This document shows positions 7,588 through 16,815 of a stretch of DNA of 64,000 bases, piece by piece. A model generated the notes under the pieces. The model did not search any database and was not told the DNA's origin. It saw nothing but the letters and a program-made list of their open reading frames with translations. Location: the NCBI RefSeq assembly GCF_900129055.1, contig NZ_FQUZ01000006.1, positions 64,184-128,183 of the forward strand. Reading direction: 5' to 3'. The first letter of the stretch is position 1. Every line of letters begins with the position of its first letter. The translations under genes were made by a program, and so were the position numbers. The DNA is from Lampropedia hyalina DSM 16112 (lineage in GTDB: Bacteria; Pseudomonadota; Gammaproteobacteria; Burkholderiales; Burkholderiaceae_C).

Positions 7588-8862
7588 TCAAGCGTTCATG
7601 CGCCGCCTGCGCACTGCCAGCGGCCCCAGCATGGCCAGGCTGATGGCTCCGGGCCAGCCAGTGAGTGCGACAAACACGCTGTCCAGCCAGTGCGGCATGC
7701 GTCGCCAACGCCACCAGTTCCAGCCCACATAGGCGCACCATGCACTGACGATGCCCGCCAGTGTCAGCCACCACAGGGCTTGCGACAGGCTGAGGTACAG
7801 GCCGCGCTGGGTGCGTTCGCGCACATTGAATTCCACCTGGAACGGGAAGAGAAAGCCCATGACATTGGCCTGCACGCGGCGTTTGCGCTGGTCTTCCTCG
7901 CCCTGGTGCCAGGTGTAGCGGTGCAGCGGCTGAAGCTGCGGGTCGGTGACCACGACCTGCTTGAAGCCGGAGCGTTCGGCAGAATGCGAGAACTGCCAGT
8001 TCAGCGGATCGGCATCGCCTGCGAAGAAGTCCCGATCGGGGCGGTAGTCCTGCAACGGAATGGTGGTTTCAGCGTAGTTCTGCCAGTCCAGCAGCACCAG
8101 CCGGTCGGGGCGTGCATAAACACCGTGGTATTCGCGGCGGGTTTGCTCCAGCACATGAATCTGCAAGGCATCCTCGGGCAAGACCACGGGGGTGCGCACC
8201 ACCTTGGGCTGGCCCTGAATCTGCCAGATATGGAACACGCGCCGCTGGGCATCCACCAGGAATGCGCCGTTGTCGTAGGGCTTGCGGGTGCTGGGGCTGT
8301 CGGCCACCATGCGCGCCGGGAAGACAAAGCCCGCCTGCTGCAAGGCGGTGGTGAACTGCGTGGTCTTGGCTTCGTCCACGGCGTTGGTGGCCGCCAGGAT
8401 GAATTCCATGCGCGTGTTCATGCGGAACATATCGGGCGGGGTGAGCAGCCGCCCCTCCACATCGCGCTCGGACTCCAGCAGGGTGTAGAGGCCAAAATGG
8501 GCCTGGTCGAGACTGAAGGGGTGGTGGCGCATGCGCGCTCCGGCGCGGAACACCGCCTCCACATCCAGCGGCCAGCCTGCCACCGTCTCGGGCAACTGGC
8601 CGGTCTTGTCCAGATAGTTCAGGTTGGAGAACGGCAGGGCCAGGCGCATTTCATCCTCCGTGAGCGGGTTGCCCTCGGTATCGGAATAGCTGCGGTTGCC
8701 GCTGCGGAACCGCTCCAGCACCAAGCGGTCCTGGTCGGCACTGTAGGAGACATACACGGCCTCGTAGTCCTTGGGGAACATGCGCGCGGCATATTCCGGC
8801 AGCACCTTGGCCAGCAGCAGCACCGACAGCAGTGCCAGTACGATACGCGACAGAGTCACCAT
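7588..8862 (-). CDS. membrane-anchored periplasmic protein of ABC system (DUF4857-like)
   Basis: A 424-residue protein with an N-terminal membrane segment (about 4-22), a large extracytoplasmic domain (about 25-350) and two C-terminal membrane segments (near 360-385 and 395-415). From memory it resembles DUF4857 proteins encoded with ABC-2 transporters; I could not check this. The extracytoplasmic part has no signature I recognise. ATG 8862 overlaps the 3' end of the permease gene by 7 bases, and the ATPase gene precedes that, so all three probably form one transporter. A strong terminator follows. Confidence 0.65.
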   Translation of the reverse strand: MVTLSRIVLALLSVLLLAKVLPEYAARMFPKDYEAVYVSYSADQDRLVLERFRSGNRSYSDTEGNPLTEDEMRLALPFSNLNYLDKTGQLPETVAGWPLDVEAVFRAGARMRHHPFSLDQAHFGLYTLLESERDVEGRLLTPPDMFRMNTRMEFILAATNAVDEAKTTQFTTALQQAGFVFPARMVADSPSTRKPYDNGAFLVDAQRRVFHIWQIQGQPKVVRTPVVLPEDALQIHVLEQTRREYHGVYARPDRLVLLDWQNYAETTIPLQDYRPDRDFFAGDADPLNWQFSHSAERSGFKQVVVTDPQLQPLHRYTWHQGEEDQRKRRVQANVMGFLFPFQVEFNVRERTQRGLYLSLSQALWWLTLAGIVSAWCAYVGWNWWRWRRMPHWLDSVFVALTGWPGAISLAMLGPLAVRRRRMNA

Positions 8863-9542
8863 GTCAGCCCCCTTCGGATGCGGTCGAGTACACCAGGCAG
8901 GCCCAGCAGCAGGGCCAGTGCCAGCAAGGCAAAGACCGGCAGGTTGTCCACATAACGGCCATAGCCATTGAGGTTGCACAGCGCGGTGGCCAGCACATAG
9001 CCCAGCATGGCATGCCAGCAACGCCGCCAGGGCCGCTGCTCGATCAGCACCAGCACCGTGGCCAGATAGGCAACGAAGCCCGACAGGCACAGCGGCAGAA
9101 TGGTTTGCACCGTCAGTTGCGCCACTTCAGTGGGCAGGAAACGGCTGACGATATGGGCCTGCACCACGCAGAACAACGCACTGAAGCCCAGCAGCAGCGC
9201 GAACCCCGTGCCCAGCATCAGCGCGAGGGCCTTCTGCTCGTGCACCGGCAGATGGAAAAACAGGCGCAGTCGCTTGTTCAGGCATTCGGGCAGGAACTGC
9301 ACGCCCGCCAGCCAGATGCCAGTGAACAGCGGCAGGTACTGCATGCGCTCGAAGTACATGCGGGAGCGGAACAGCACCTGCGTCCACAGGCTTTGGCCAC
9401 CACTGGCGGCATGGAGGTTATTCATGCTGTAGAAGGATTCGCCCAGTGCCAGCAACAGCAGGGCAAAGGGCAACAGCCCCAGATAACGCAGTTTGATCCA
9501 CTCCTTGTAGAGCAGACCCTGATAGGGAAGCAAGGTATTCAT
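8856..9542 (-). CDS. ABC-2-type membrane protein
   Basis: A 228-residue polytopic protein with about six hydrophobic segments (around 20-35, 72-85, 112-130, 140-160, 170-185 and 200-215). It begins MNTLLPYQGLLYKEWIKLR, a start typical of ABC-2-type permeases in which a short amphipathic helix precedes the first membrane span. It lies between the ATPase and DUF4857-like genes and overlaps the latter by 7 bases. This suggests the membrane half of an export-type ABC complex. The transported compound is unknown. Confidence 0.75.
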   Translation of the reverse strand: MNTLLPYQGLLYKEWIKLRYLGLLPFALLLLALGESFYSMNNLHAASGGQSLWTQVLFRSRMYFERMQYLPLFTGIWLAGVQFLPECLNKRLRLFFHLPVHEQKALALMLGTGFALLLGFSALFCVVQAHIVSRFLPTEVAQLTVQTILPLCLSGFVAYLATVLVLIEQRPWRRCWHAMLGYVLATALCNLNGYGRYVDNLPVFALLALALLLGLPGVLDRIRRGLTW

Positions 9543-9578
9543 GGTGTGTTTTGGTGCGAAGCATTCAGCGCGAGGCAG

Positions 9579-10466
9579 TCAGTACTTGCCTGTCAGCGAG
9601 AGAAAGGCATCTTCAAAATTCATCGGTACGTCCTGCCAGCCTTGCAGCGACAGGCCGCGTGCCAGCAGGTGCTGGCGCACGGCTTCGGGCGGCTGGAAGC
9701 TGCACACCAGGGTGTGCTGGCTGGAGTGCTCCACGGCATGCAGCACGGCATCCGGCTCCAGTGCATCGGATTGCGTGCAACGCTGGAAACGCCACTGCCC
9801 GAAGCCCTGAAAGAAGGCCCCGCGCGATGCCTGGTAGAGCAGCCGCCCTTCCTGAATCACCAGCATGCCGTCCATGAGCCGCTCCAGGTCCTGCACAATG
9901 TGCGAAGTCAGCAGCACGGTGGTCTGGTACTCGCGGGCGTAGTCCTGCAAATAGTCCAGCAGCAGGCGGCGATAGCCTGCGTCCAGCCCCATCGAGTAGT
10001 CGTCCAGAATCATCAACTCCGGCACCTGCGCCATGATGAGGCCCAGGCAGACCTGCGAACGCTGGCCGCATGACAGGCGCGAAATGCGCCGCGTGGGCGG
10101 CACCTTGAGGCGACGCGTCAGGTCGTGGAACAGCTCGGGCCGCCAGCCGGGGTAGAAGTGGCGGTAGAACCGCTCCAGCTCGGCAATGCTCATGAAGTCG
10201 TACTGGGTGAACCCTTCGTGCAGCAGGCCGATGCGCTGGCGCGTGGCCGGACGCAGCCGGTGGCTGGGTTCCCCCAGCACCGTGCATTGCCCTCCCGACG
10301 GCTCCAGAAAGCCCATCAGGATGTTGATGGTGGTGGTCTTGCCCGCCCCGTTCTTGCCCAGCAGGCCATGGATACCGCCTTTGGGAATCTGGAAGGACAG
10401 GTGGTCGATCACCTGTTTTTCGCCATAGCTGTGGGTCAGTTGGCGGCATTCGATCAAATGGGTCAT
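9579..10466 (-). CDS. ABC transporter ATPase with atypical Walker B and signature motifs
   Basis: A 295-residue ABC ATPase. Walker A is GKNGAGKT (37-44), the signature reads LSCGQ (131-135) instead of LSGGQ, and Walker B reads LMILDD (151-156). The usual catalytic Glu after the Walker B Asp is therefore Asp156. The switch His is H189 (LLTSH). The C-terminal 70 residues are a regulatory extension. E-to-D at this position usually slows hydrolysis. Start is uncertain: ATG 10466 fits the family's N-terminus, while ATG 10499 lies just behind the receptor gene's stop. The gene follows the TonB receptor directly, so it is probably co-expressed with it. Confidence 0.8.
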   Translation of the reverse strand: MTHLIECRQLTHSYGEKQVIDHLSFQIPKGGIHGLLGKNGAGKTTTINILMGFLEPSGGQCTVLGEPSHRLRPATRQRIGLLHEGFTQYDFMSIAELERFYRHFYPGWRPELFHDLTRRLKVPPTRRISRLSCGQRSQVCLGLIMAQVPELMILDDYSMGLDAGYRRLLLDYLQDYAREYQTTVLLTSHIVQDLERLMDGMLVIQEGRLLYQASRGAFFQGFGQWRFQRCTQSDALEPDAVLHAVEHSSQHTLVCSFQPPEAVRQHLLARGLSLQGWQDVPMNFEDAFLSLTGKY

Positions 10467-10506
10467 TGTGGCAATGCTCAAGTCAATCCATTCACACATT
10501 CCGCTC

Positions 10507-13482
10507 TTAGAAACGGTAATCCACCCGGGCATTGAAAGAACGACCCCGTGCGTAATAGTTGAAGAAGTTCAACACATTGCCCTGGCCATCCACCCATTTA
10601 TAGAACTGTCCACGCCCGCTGGGCACCTTGCGGTTGAACACGTTCTGGACATCCAGCGACAGACGCAATGTCTGATCCTTGTGCCGGATGACATCCCAGC
10701 CCAGGTTCATGTCCACGCGCAAGCTCGATGGCAGGTGGCTGCTGGTGTAGGTATTGACCTTCTTGCCATCAGAGAGGGTTTCGTTGTCGCCACTGATGAG
10801 AATCGGTGCACGCCGCGTGAAAATCAGCGTGGTTCCCAGGTCAAGGTTGTGTGCCAGCTTGCCCTGGTAATGGCCCACCAGTTGCAGCGGACGGTTGAAT
10901 TTGCTCATGTCGAGCTTGGCGGCATCCATGAGCTGGCCGTTATAGATCACCCTGGAGCGATCCCGACCATCGCGTTCATCGTAATACGCTCCCGAATAGG
11001 ACTTGTAGTCGATATAGTTCGAAGAAGAGTCCGACCATGTGGTGCCCAAGCGGAAATAATGTCCGTCAAAGCTGTTATTGGTCAGGGAAATCGTATGCCC
11101 CGTGTAATAGCTGCGTCCACCGTTGGAAGCCTGCGTCTGCGTGATATCACGCCCGCGCTCATTCACACCGATTTTCACGGTCTGCTGCATGATGCCATCC
11201 TTGTGGTGGCGACGCACAAAGTTGTAATCCAGTCCGAACCCAGCCGCCAGTTTCAGATCCAGCCCCAGGCTGAACTCATCCGAATATGGGGTTTTCAGAT
11301 CACTGGCATCATAATCATACCCGGCAGAAATCGAATATTCCGTCCAAGGCAGATAACCATCCGGCCCTATTTTATTCGGGCTTTGCCGCGTGAATCGCTT
11401 GTAACTATAGTATTTGTAAAGGTTGTAATACATATTGGGACCGCCATAATAGCGCGCCAACCCTACACTCAACAACGAGTTTCCCTTGCCCATGACATCC
11501 CACTCCGTGGTCAGGCGCGGTGCCAGGTTGTAATTCTGGTACTGGTCGTCATAGTCCATTCTCACCCCTGGACGGAAAACAAAATCCTTCCAGCCGATGG
11601 AGTCCTGCACCCACAGCGAAAACGTCCTGGTGCTGGCACTGCGCTGGAATGGCTCCATCACATCCTTGACATCCAGATAATGGTCATAAAGCTGCCCACC
11701 CGTGCGCTCCCAGTTGTATGACACACCATCCTGCCCAGGGGCCAGAGGTTGGTTGGGCGAAAGGTAATTCAAACCGTTGTAAACGGTGCCTGCACCGGCA
11801 TCCACATCGGCCCAGACAATTTCCGTGCTGGCTCCCACATTGATGCGATGGGTGGTGCTGCCCCATTTCACAGGATCGACATCGAAATCCAGTGCGGTGT
11901 TGAATGTGCGCTGCTTGTAGTCCTGATCGTAGGCATAGAAGTTACCATCCACCGAATAACCCGGCCCCCAGATGCGCCCGTAGGTTGCACTGGACGGGTC
12001 GTCGTTCCAGGACAATTCTCCGTTCGGATAACCCCAGTTCTTGTCACCGTAGGTCATCCATGCCAGATAGGTGTGTCCCTGCAAGACATCACGGCGCGAT
12101 GTCATGTCGCCATATTTCGACTTCAGGTGGAAAGTACCCTGGTCGGTACGCTTGTTCGCATTCAGCGAGAAATCAAAATTCTCCTGTTCCTGCCGCGACT
12201 CGGAATTGATGGCACGGTTGCCGAAATAATCACCCCGATACAGGTAATAAACACCGGTGAGCTTGAAGTCCAGCCCTTCCCCCAGATCGCCACCGACAGA
12301 GCCGAAAAGCGTATGCGATTGGCGTCGCTGGTTCTTGTCCTCATGCACCGCCTCATCCCCGGAATAATAGCGCATCGGTATTTTTGACCGGGTGGTGTCA
12401 TAAGACACAATTGCCGCCAACCGTTCACTCACTGGGATATTCAGATTGACCCCCATGGAGTTTCTCTCATATTTAGGCTGCCAGGAAGCATCGTAGGTCT
12501 CTTCGGGGTTGCTTCCTTCCATGGCCAATGGGTCGTAGAATCTTTTCTCCCAGCTGCTGCGCGAATGTCCCCAATACATATTGCCCTTGATACGGTCGGT
12601 ACTGGGCTTGCGGGTAATTGCACTGACCACACCGCCAGTGAAACCGCTGTAATTCACTGGAACCCGCGCGTCCAGCAAATCAATGCGCTCAATCAACTCT
12701 GGATTCAAGCTGTAGTTCTGCACCATACCCATGGGTTCGGAACTGTGCCCAAACGTGCTGATGTACGAAGGGTGATACACGCGACCGTTATTGGAAAATG
12801 TGGGAGGAATCACATAATTGTTATTGCCCAGACCATCGATCACATAGCTGTTTTCGTATGGCTTGCCGCCTGAAATGGCAATGAACGGTGGTTTGATCTC
12901 CCCTCCCTGATCGGATACCAGCGACTGGTCGTCAAACTGCACCTCCGAGAAAATGCGCAACGCATCTTCTGTACTGCGCGTGCGATTGGGAATTTTGTCC
13001 AGCATTTCACGGCTGATGGTCTTGGGATAAGTGGCCTCCACCAGCACCAGCCCCAAGGTCTGATCTCCCTGCCGGGGAGCGGGTGCCGAAGCGCGGGGCT
13101 TCACTGCTGCCACCGGTGTGCGGCGCAGCGAGAACGTGCCATCGGCAGCTTCGGTCAGTTCCAGCCCGGTGCCTGCCAGTGCCTGTCGCAGGGCGGCGGC
13201 CACTTCATACTGGCCTTTGACCGGGGCCGATTGCTTGCCTGCCACCAGTTCAGGAGCGAACGACACCATGCGCCCGGCACGGCGGGCAATCTGCGCCAGC
13301 GTGCTCTCCAGCGACGCAGCGGGGAGGTTGTAGGTCTGCGTGGTGGCAGTCTGGGCCTGTGCGGGCAGGCTGTGGCCCAGCCCCAGGGCCAGCAAGGCGG
13401 CCAAGGCCACGGGAGTCAGAAAACGGCGGCGGTGCGCCACGGCATGTTGCTGCATAAGCGGTTTTTCCAGTTTCGGGTTCAT
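10507..13482 (-). CDS. TonB-dependent receptor with STN signalling domain
   Basis: A 991-residue outer-membrane receptor. A signal peptide (cleavage near AQA-Q44) is followed by a Secretin/TonB N-terminal (STN) domain (about 51-120), a plug, and a long barrel ending in the aromatic YRF of outer-membrane proteins. STN receptors pass a ligand signal to a FecR-type anti-sigma factor, and fecI/fecR-like genes lie directly upstream. The ligand is unknown. I do not see the FRAP/NPNL signature of haem receptors. The barrel is Tyr/Asp/Asn-rich. ATG 13482 has no clear ribosome site; ATG 13455 is possible. Downstream ABC genes suggest the imported compound or a related metabolite is handled by them. 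Confidence 0.85.
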   Translation of the reverse strand: MNPKLEKPLMQQHAVAHRRRFLTPVALAALLALGLGHSLPAQAQTATTQTYNLPAASLESTLAQIARRAGRMVSFAPELVAGKQSAPVKGQYEVAAALRQALAGTGLELTEAADGTFSLRRTPVAAVKPRASAPAPRQGDQTLGLVLVEATYPKTISREMLDKIPNRTRSTEDALRIFSEVQFDDQSLVSDQGGEIKPPFIAISGGKPYENSYVIDGLGNNNYVIPPTFSNNGRVYHPSYISTFGHSSEPMGMVQNYSLNPELIERIDLLDARVPVNYSGFTGGVVSAITRKPSTDRIKGNMYWGHSRSSWEKRFYDPLAMEGSNPEETYDASWQPKYERNSMGVNLNIPVSERLAAIVSYDTTRSKIPMRYYSGDEAVHEDKNQRRQSHTLFGSVGGDLGEGLDFKLTGVYYLYRGDYFGNRAINSESRQEQENFDFSLNANKRTDQGTFHLKSKYGDMTSRRDVLQGHTYLAWMTYGDKNWGYPNGELSWNDDPSSATYGRIWGPGYSVDGNFYAYDQDYKQRTFNTALDFDVDPVKWGSTTHRINVGASTEIVWADVDAGAGTVYNGLNYLSPNQPLAPGQDGVSYNWERTGGQLYDHYLDVKDVMEPFQRSASTRTFSLWVQDSIGWKDFVFRPGVRMDYDDQYQNYNLAPRLTTEWDVMGKGNSLLSVGLARYYGGPNMYYNLYKYYSYKRFTRQSPNKIGPDGYLPWTEYSISAGYDYDASDLKTPYSDEFSLGLDLKLAAGFGLDYNFVRRHHKDGIMQQTVKIGVNERGRDITQTQASNGGRSYYTGHTISLTNNSFDGHYFRLGTTWSDSSSNYIDYKSYSGAYYDERDGRDRSRVIYNGQLMDAAKLDMSKFNRPLQLVGHYQGKLAHNLDLGTTLIFTRRAPILISGDNETLSDGKKVNTYTSSHLPSSLRVDMNLGWDVIRHKDQTLRLSLDVQNVFNRKVPSGRGQFYKWVDGQGNVLNFFNYYARGRSFNARVDYRF

Positions 13483-13586
13483 GGTTCAGGAGCGGTGCAT
13501 GAAGTACACCTTCATATTCCATGTACCGTGAAACGGAAAAAGTCACACGCCTTGGCAAAAATTTTTCTGAATTGCTTGCCAGCCGG

Positions 13587-14579
13587 TTACAGATGCTCGA
13601 TCACCGAAATCCAGCGGCTGTACTGGGTCAGCCGGATGGGTGTGGTGTGCACCAGTGCCAGCAGGGTGCGTTGGGGGTCGTCGAGCGAGAATACGCCGGA
13701 CACGCGGATAGCTGCGGCTCTGGGTTCCACCCGCAGAATGCCGGGGTAGTACGGGCGCAAGGCAGCAGCCACCTCGCCAAGCGAGCGGTTATGCACTTCC
13801 AGAATGCCATCCTTCCAGTGCAAGACGGACTGCCATTCGCGTGCCGCCCGATCCACCCCCTCACGGCGGAAACTGATGCCCTGCCCTGCACGCAGAACAT
13901 GGTGCGCCCCCGCTCGGGGCTGTACCCGCACGCTGTGCTGCTCGACCGCCACGGTGCTGAAGCCGTCCTCCTGGCGCACGGCAAAGCGTGTGCCCAGTGC
14001 CTGCACCAGCCCCTCTTCGGTATGCACCCGCAAGGGGCGGTCGGCATCCTGTGCCACCTGAATATACAAGGCTCCCGTGCGCAGATGCACATCACGCCAC
14101 TGCCCGGAAAACGCCAAATCCACCTGGCTGCGGGCATCGAGCAGCATCTGGCTGCCATCGGGCAGGGTGAAATGGCGGCGCGTGGCAGTGGGAGCGGCAT
14201 AGTCTGCCAGCCAGCCAGCAACCGGGGCATGGCTGTGATCCACCAGCCACAGGGCAACCCCGCCCACACCACCTGCCACGCACAGTTTGCCCAGAAAGTG
14301 CCGGCGGGTACGGGCCGGTTTCAGAAAGGTCTGGCGCAGTCCGCTGTCCGGGGCTGCCAGTGCCATTTTCAGCGGCTGCACGGCATGGCCCAGCCGTTGC
14401 GCCACGCGCTCCAGTGCCTGGGCATGGGCCGGATCGGCGGCCAGCCACTGCCGGTACTGTGCCTGCTCGTCGGCATCCAGCGGGCTGTCGCTCAGGCGCA
14501 CATGCCAGGCGACGGCCTGCTCCAGCATCGGTGACGCGGACTGTGCCTTGCCGGATTGGCGACTGCGAAGTTCTCCCAT
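13587..14579 (-). CDS. FecR-family anti-sigma factor
   Basis: A 330-residue sigma regulator. The cytoplasmic N-terminal DUF4880 domain (about 18-62) includes the 'QWLAADPAHAQALERV' block. One membrane span (about 96-114) precedes the periplasmic FecR domain (about 140-235). The C-terminal STN-like segment ends at residue 330. FecR proteins hold and then activate their ECF sigma factor when the receptor's STN domain is engaged. The gene starts 6 bases after the sigma gene and precedes the receptor gene by 104 bases, the classical fecI-fecR-receptor order. Confidence 0.88.
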   Translation of the reverse strand: MGELRSRQSGKAQSASPMLEQAVAWHVRLSDSPLDADEQAQYRQWLAADPAHAQALERVAQRLGHAVQPLKMALAAPDSGLRQTFLKPARTRRHFLGKLCVAGGVGGVALWLVDHSHAPVAGWLADYAAPTATRRHFTLPDGSQMLLDARSQVDLAFSGQWRDVHLRTGALYIQVAQDADRPLRVHTEEGLVQALGTRFAVRQEDGFSTVAVEQHSVRVQPRAGAHHVLRAGQGISFRREGVDRAAREWQSVLHWKDGILEVHNRSLGEVAAALRPYYPGILRVEPRAAAIRVSGVFSLDDPQRTLLALVHTTPIRLTQYSRWISVIEHL

Positions 14580-14585
14580 AATGGC

Positions 14586-15113
14586 TCAGCCGTCACAGGC
14601 CTGACAGCACAGCAGCAGTGCCTTGGTGATGTACTTGCGCACGCAACTGACTGAAATGCCGAGCAGGGCTGCAATTTCCGCGTGCTTCATACCATCGATC
14701 TGGCTGCACACAAATGCCGTGCGTGCCTTGAACGGCAGGCTTTGCAACACAGCATCGACGGCATGCAGGGCCTCGCAAATCTCCAGGTATTCATGTGCCG
14801 ACAGGGCGCAGTCCGCGCTGGCCTGCAACTGCCAGTGCTCGCGCCAGGAAGCCTCCAGCTCGCGCCGCCGCCACTGCTTCCATGCCAGCCGCTCGCTGAT
14901 GGTCATCAGCATGGCACGCTTGACGCGCACCTGCTCCAGACTGGGCGAGGTGACGAGCTGAATGCAGGCTTCGCTGGCAATGTCCTGCGCATCCTCCCAG
15001 TTCTGGAGCCTGCTGTAGAGCCTTGCCACCACCCAAGGGTAATCTTCCTGGTGAATCTGGAGCCAGATTTCCCGCCACAGGCCAGGCGAGGCGGTTTCGG
15101 TGTGAACGGTCAT
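14586..15113 (-). CDS. FecI-like ECF sigma factor
   Basis: A 175-residue extracytoplasmic-function sigma factor. Region 2 spans about 15-75 (EDYPWVVARLYSRLQNWEDAQDIASEAC...). Region 4 spans about 110-170 (LPFKARTAFVCSQIDGMKHAEIAALLGIS) with the DNA-recognition helix near its end. Its target should be the downstream receptor promoter, controlled by the adjacent FecR-like protein. A close match to the Fur site lies 10 bases upstream of the ATG, so iron limitation probably starts expression. Confidence 0.88.
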   Translation of the reverse strand: MTVHTETASPGLWREIWLQIHQEDYPWVVARLYSRLQNWEDAQDIASEACIQLVTSPSLEQVRVKRAMLMTISERLAWKQWRRRELEASWREHWQLQASADCALSAHEYLEICEALHAVDAVLQSLPFKARTAFVCSQIDGMKHAEIAALLGISVSCVRKYITKALLLCCQACDG

Positions 15114-15122
15114 GACAATGAA

Positions 15123-15137
15123 TGAAAATAAATATCA
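15123..15137 (-). promoter_or_regulatory. Fur box upstream of the ECF sigma gene
   Basis: Read on the minus strand the sequence is TGATATTTATTTTCA. It matches the 7-1-7 Fur consensus TGATAATnATTATCA at 12 of 14 defined positions. It is 10 bases upstream of the sigma start, where a bound repressor would block transcription. Fur control of fecI-type genes is well established. Confidence 0.7.
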
Positions 15138-15188
15138 TTGTAATGCCGTTGATATTGTCACCCTACAGTCGCAAGGGGCAGACCCCGA

Positions 15189-15728
15189 TCAAGCCTGGTC
15201 GATGTCTTTCAACTCCACGCCCAGCGTGCACAAATCGGTTTCGATGGTTTTGAGCACACTGCGCATGGCCACGCAATCGGCAGCCACCTGGACATCGGCG
15301 GTGGCTTCGTACAGCGGATGCCGCTGGGCGTACAGCTCCTGCAACTTGGCCAGCGGATCGGCCACTTTCAGCAGCGGGCGGGTCTGGTCGTTGCGTACCC
15401 GCCGCAACAGGGCTTCGGGCTTGGCCGTCAGGTAAATCACATGGTAGTGCGCAGTCAGGATGGCGCGGTTTTCCGGGCGCAGTACCACGCCGCCGCCCGT
15501 GGCCAGCACGCAGTCGCCCGGCTGCTGGGCCAGTTGCGCCAGCAACCGCGCTTCGGCATCGCGGAAAGCCGCTTCGCCCATGCGCTCGAAGTATTCGGGA
15601 ATGGAACAGCCCAAGTCCTGCGTGAGCCGCTGGTCCAGGTCGATGAAGGGATAGTCGCAGTGCCGCGCGAGTTTGCGGCCAATGCTGGTTTTGCCAATCG
15701 CTGGCATGCCGATCAATGCAATTTTCAT
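15189..15728 (-). CDS. aroK: shikimate kinase
   Basis: A 179-residue shikimate kinase, which phosphorylates shikimate in aromatic amino-acid synthesis. The P-loop is GMPAIGKTS (7-15, Lys13). Shikimate-contact residues are D32 (IDLDQ) and R56 (AFRDAE), with GGG at 78-80 and a lid Arg in RNDQTRPLL. Length is normal for AroK. It stands alone; aroB is not adjacent, unlike in many proteobacteria. It lies 75 bases upstream of, and on the same strand as, the sigma gene. Confidence 0.92.
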   Translation of the reverse strand: MKIALIGMPAIGKTSIGRKLARHCDYPFIDLDQRLTQDLGCSIPEYFERMGEAAFRDAEARLLAQLAQQPGDCVLATGGGVVLRPENRAILTAHYHVIYLTAKPEALLRRVRNDQTRPLLKVADPLAKLQELYAQRHPLYEATADVQVAADCVAMRSVLKTIETDLCTLGVELKDIDQA

Positions 15729-15795
15729 GGGGTGTATTGTCGGGCATTCCGCCCCTGCCCCGGCAGTGGGTCGCTACACGGTCTTCACACCGTTC

Positions 15796-16815
15796 TCACA
15801 CCGGCGGCAGGCCGTCCAGATGCGCCAGCACCTGTTGCAATTCTTCGCCGAGCGGACACTCCAGTTCGATCTCGCGTCCATCGACCGGGTGCTGGAAGCG
15901 CAACCGCCAGGCGTGCAGGAACATGCGATCGAGCCGGTTCTTTTGCAGGCGTTTGTTCCAGTCGAAGTCGCCATACTTGTCATCGCCCGCAATCGGGTGG
16001 CCGCACGAGGCCAGATGCACGCGAATCTGGTGGGTGCGGCCGGTCTTGATGGTCACGGCCAGCAGGCTGGTGGCGGGCATGCCGCTGCTGGCATGGTGGG
16101 GCCAGCATTGCCGCACCTGCACCAGCGACAGCGCGCGCATGGCATCGGGGTCGGCAGCGGTGGTGGCCTTGACGCGGCGTTCGCCATCGGGCAGCAGGTA
16201 TTTGCGCAGGGGCGTATCCACCACCTTGTGCGCGGCAGGCCAATGTCCCTTGACCCAGGCCAGATAGGTCTTGCCGGTGGCACGGGCGCGGAACTGGTCT
16301 TGCAGCTTGACCAGCGCGCTGCGTTTCTTGGCGATCAGCAAAATGCCGGAAGTCTCGCGGTCCAGCCGGTGTACCAGCTCCAGAAAACGCGCATCGGGCC
16401 GTGCGCGGCGCAATTGCTCGATCACCCCGAAGCTCACGCCACTGCCGCCATGCACCGCCACACCCGCAGGCTTGTTGATGGCCAGCAGCATGTCGTCTTC
16501 CCACAGCACGGGGAAGCTGCGGGCCGGGGCATCGGAACGTTCCGCATCAGTGGGCGCGGCAGTCTGTGCCGTGCGCACCGGGGGAATGCGGATGGCATCG
16601 CCTGCCTGCAAGCGCGTGTCGGCCTGGGCACGCCCTTTGTTGATGCGAATCTGGCCGCTGCGAATCAGGCGGTAGAGGTGGGTCTTGGGCACACCCTTGA
16701 TCTCGCGGAACAGGAAGTTGTCCAGCCGCTGTCCTTCCCATTCCTCGCCCACCTGCACCAGCCGCACCTGCGGCGCGTCGGCCTGGGCGGGCGGTCTCTG
16801 CGGAGCTTGTGACAT
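15796..16815 (-). CDS. rluC: 23S rRNA pseudouridine 955/2504/2580 synthase
   Basis: A 339-residue RluC-family enzyme. An S4 RNA-binding domain (about 28-78) is followed by the catalytic pseudouridine synthase domain, with catalytic Asp152 in HRLDRETSG and a later GRTHQIRVHLA motif. RluC modifies three uridines near the peptidyl-transferase centre of 23S rRNA. ATG 16815 was chosen because the protein then starts just before the S4 domain. The gene is divergent from rne, the same arrangement as in E. coli. Confidence 0.9.
   Translation of the reverse strand: MSQAPQRPPAQADAPQVRLVQVGEEWEGQRLDNFLFREIKGVPKTHLYRLIRSGQIRINKGRAQADTRLQAGDAIRIPPVRTAQTAAPTDAERSDAPARSFPVLWEDDMLLAINKPAGVAVHGGSGVSFGVIEQLRRARPDARFLELVHRLDRETSGILLIAKKRSALVKLQDQFRARATGKTYLAWVKGHWPAAHKVVDTPLRKYLLPDGERRVKATTAADPDAMRALSLVQVRQCWPHHASSGMPATSLLAVTIKTGRTHQIRVHLASCGHPIAGDDKYGDFDWNKRLQKNRLDRMFLHAWRLRFQHPVDGREIELECPLGEELQQVLAHLDGLPPV

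Noticed and set aside
10507..13482. HasR receptor for the hemophore
   Set aside because: The receptor lacks the FRAP/NPNL haem signature and is 19 kb away with its own regulators.
13552..13584. Terminator between fecR and the receptor gene (TTGGCAA...TTGCCAG arms)
   Set aside because: Short arms, long loop and no T-run; not convincing.
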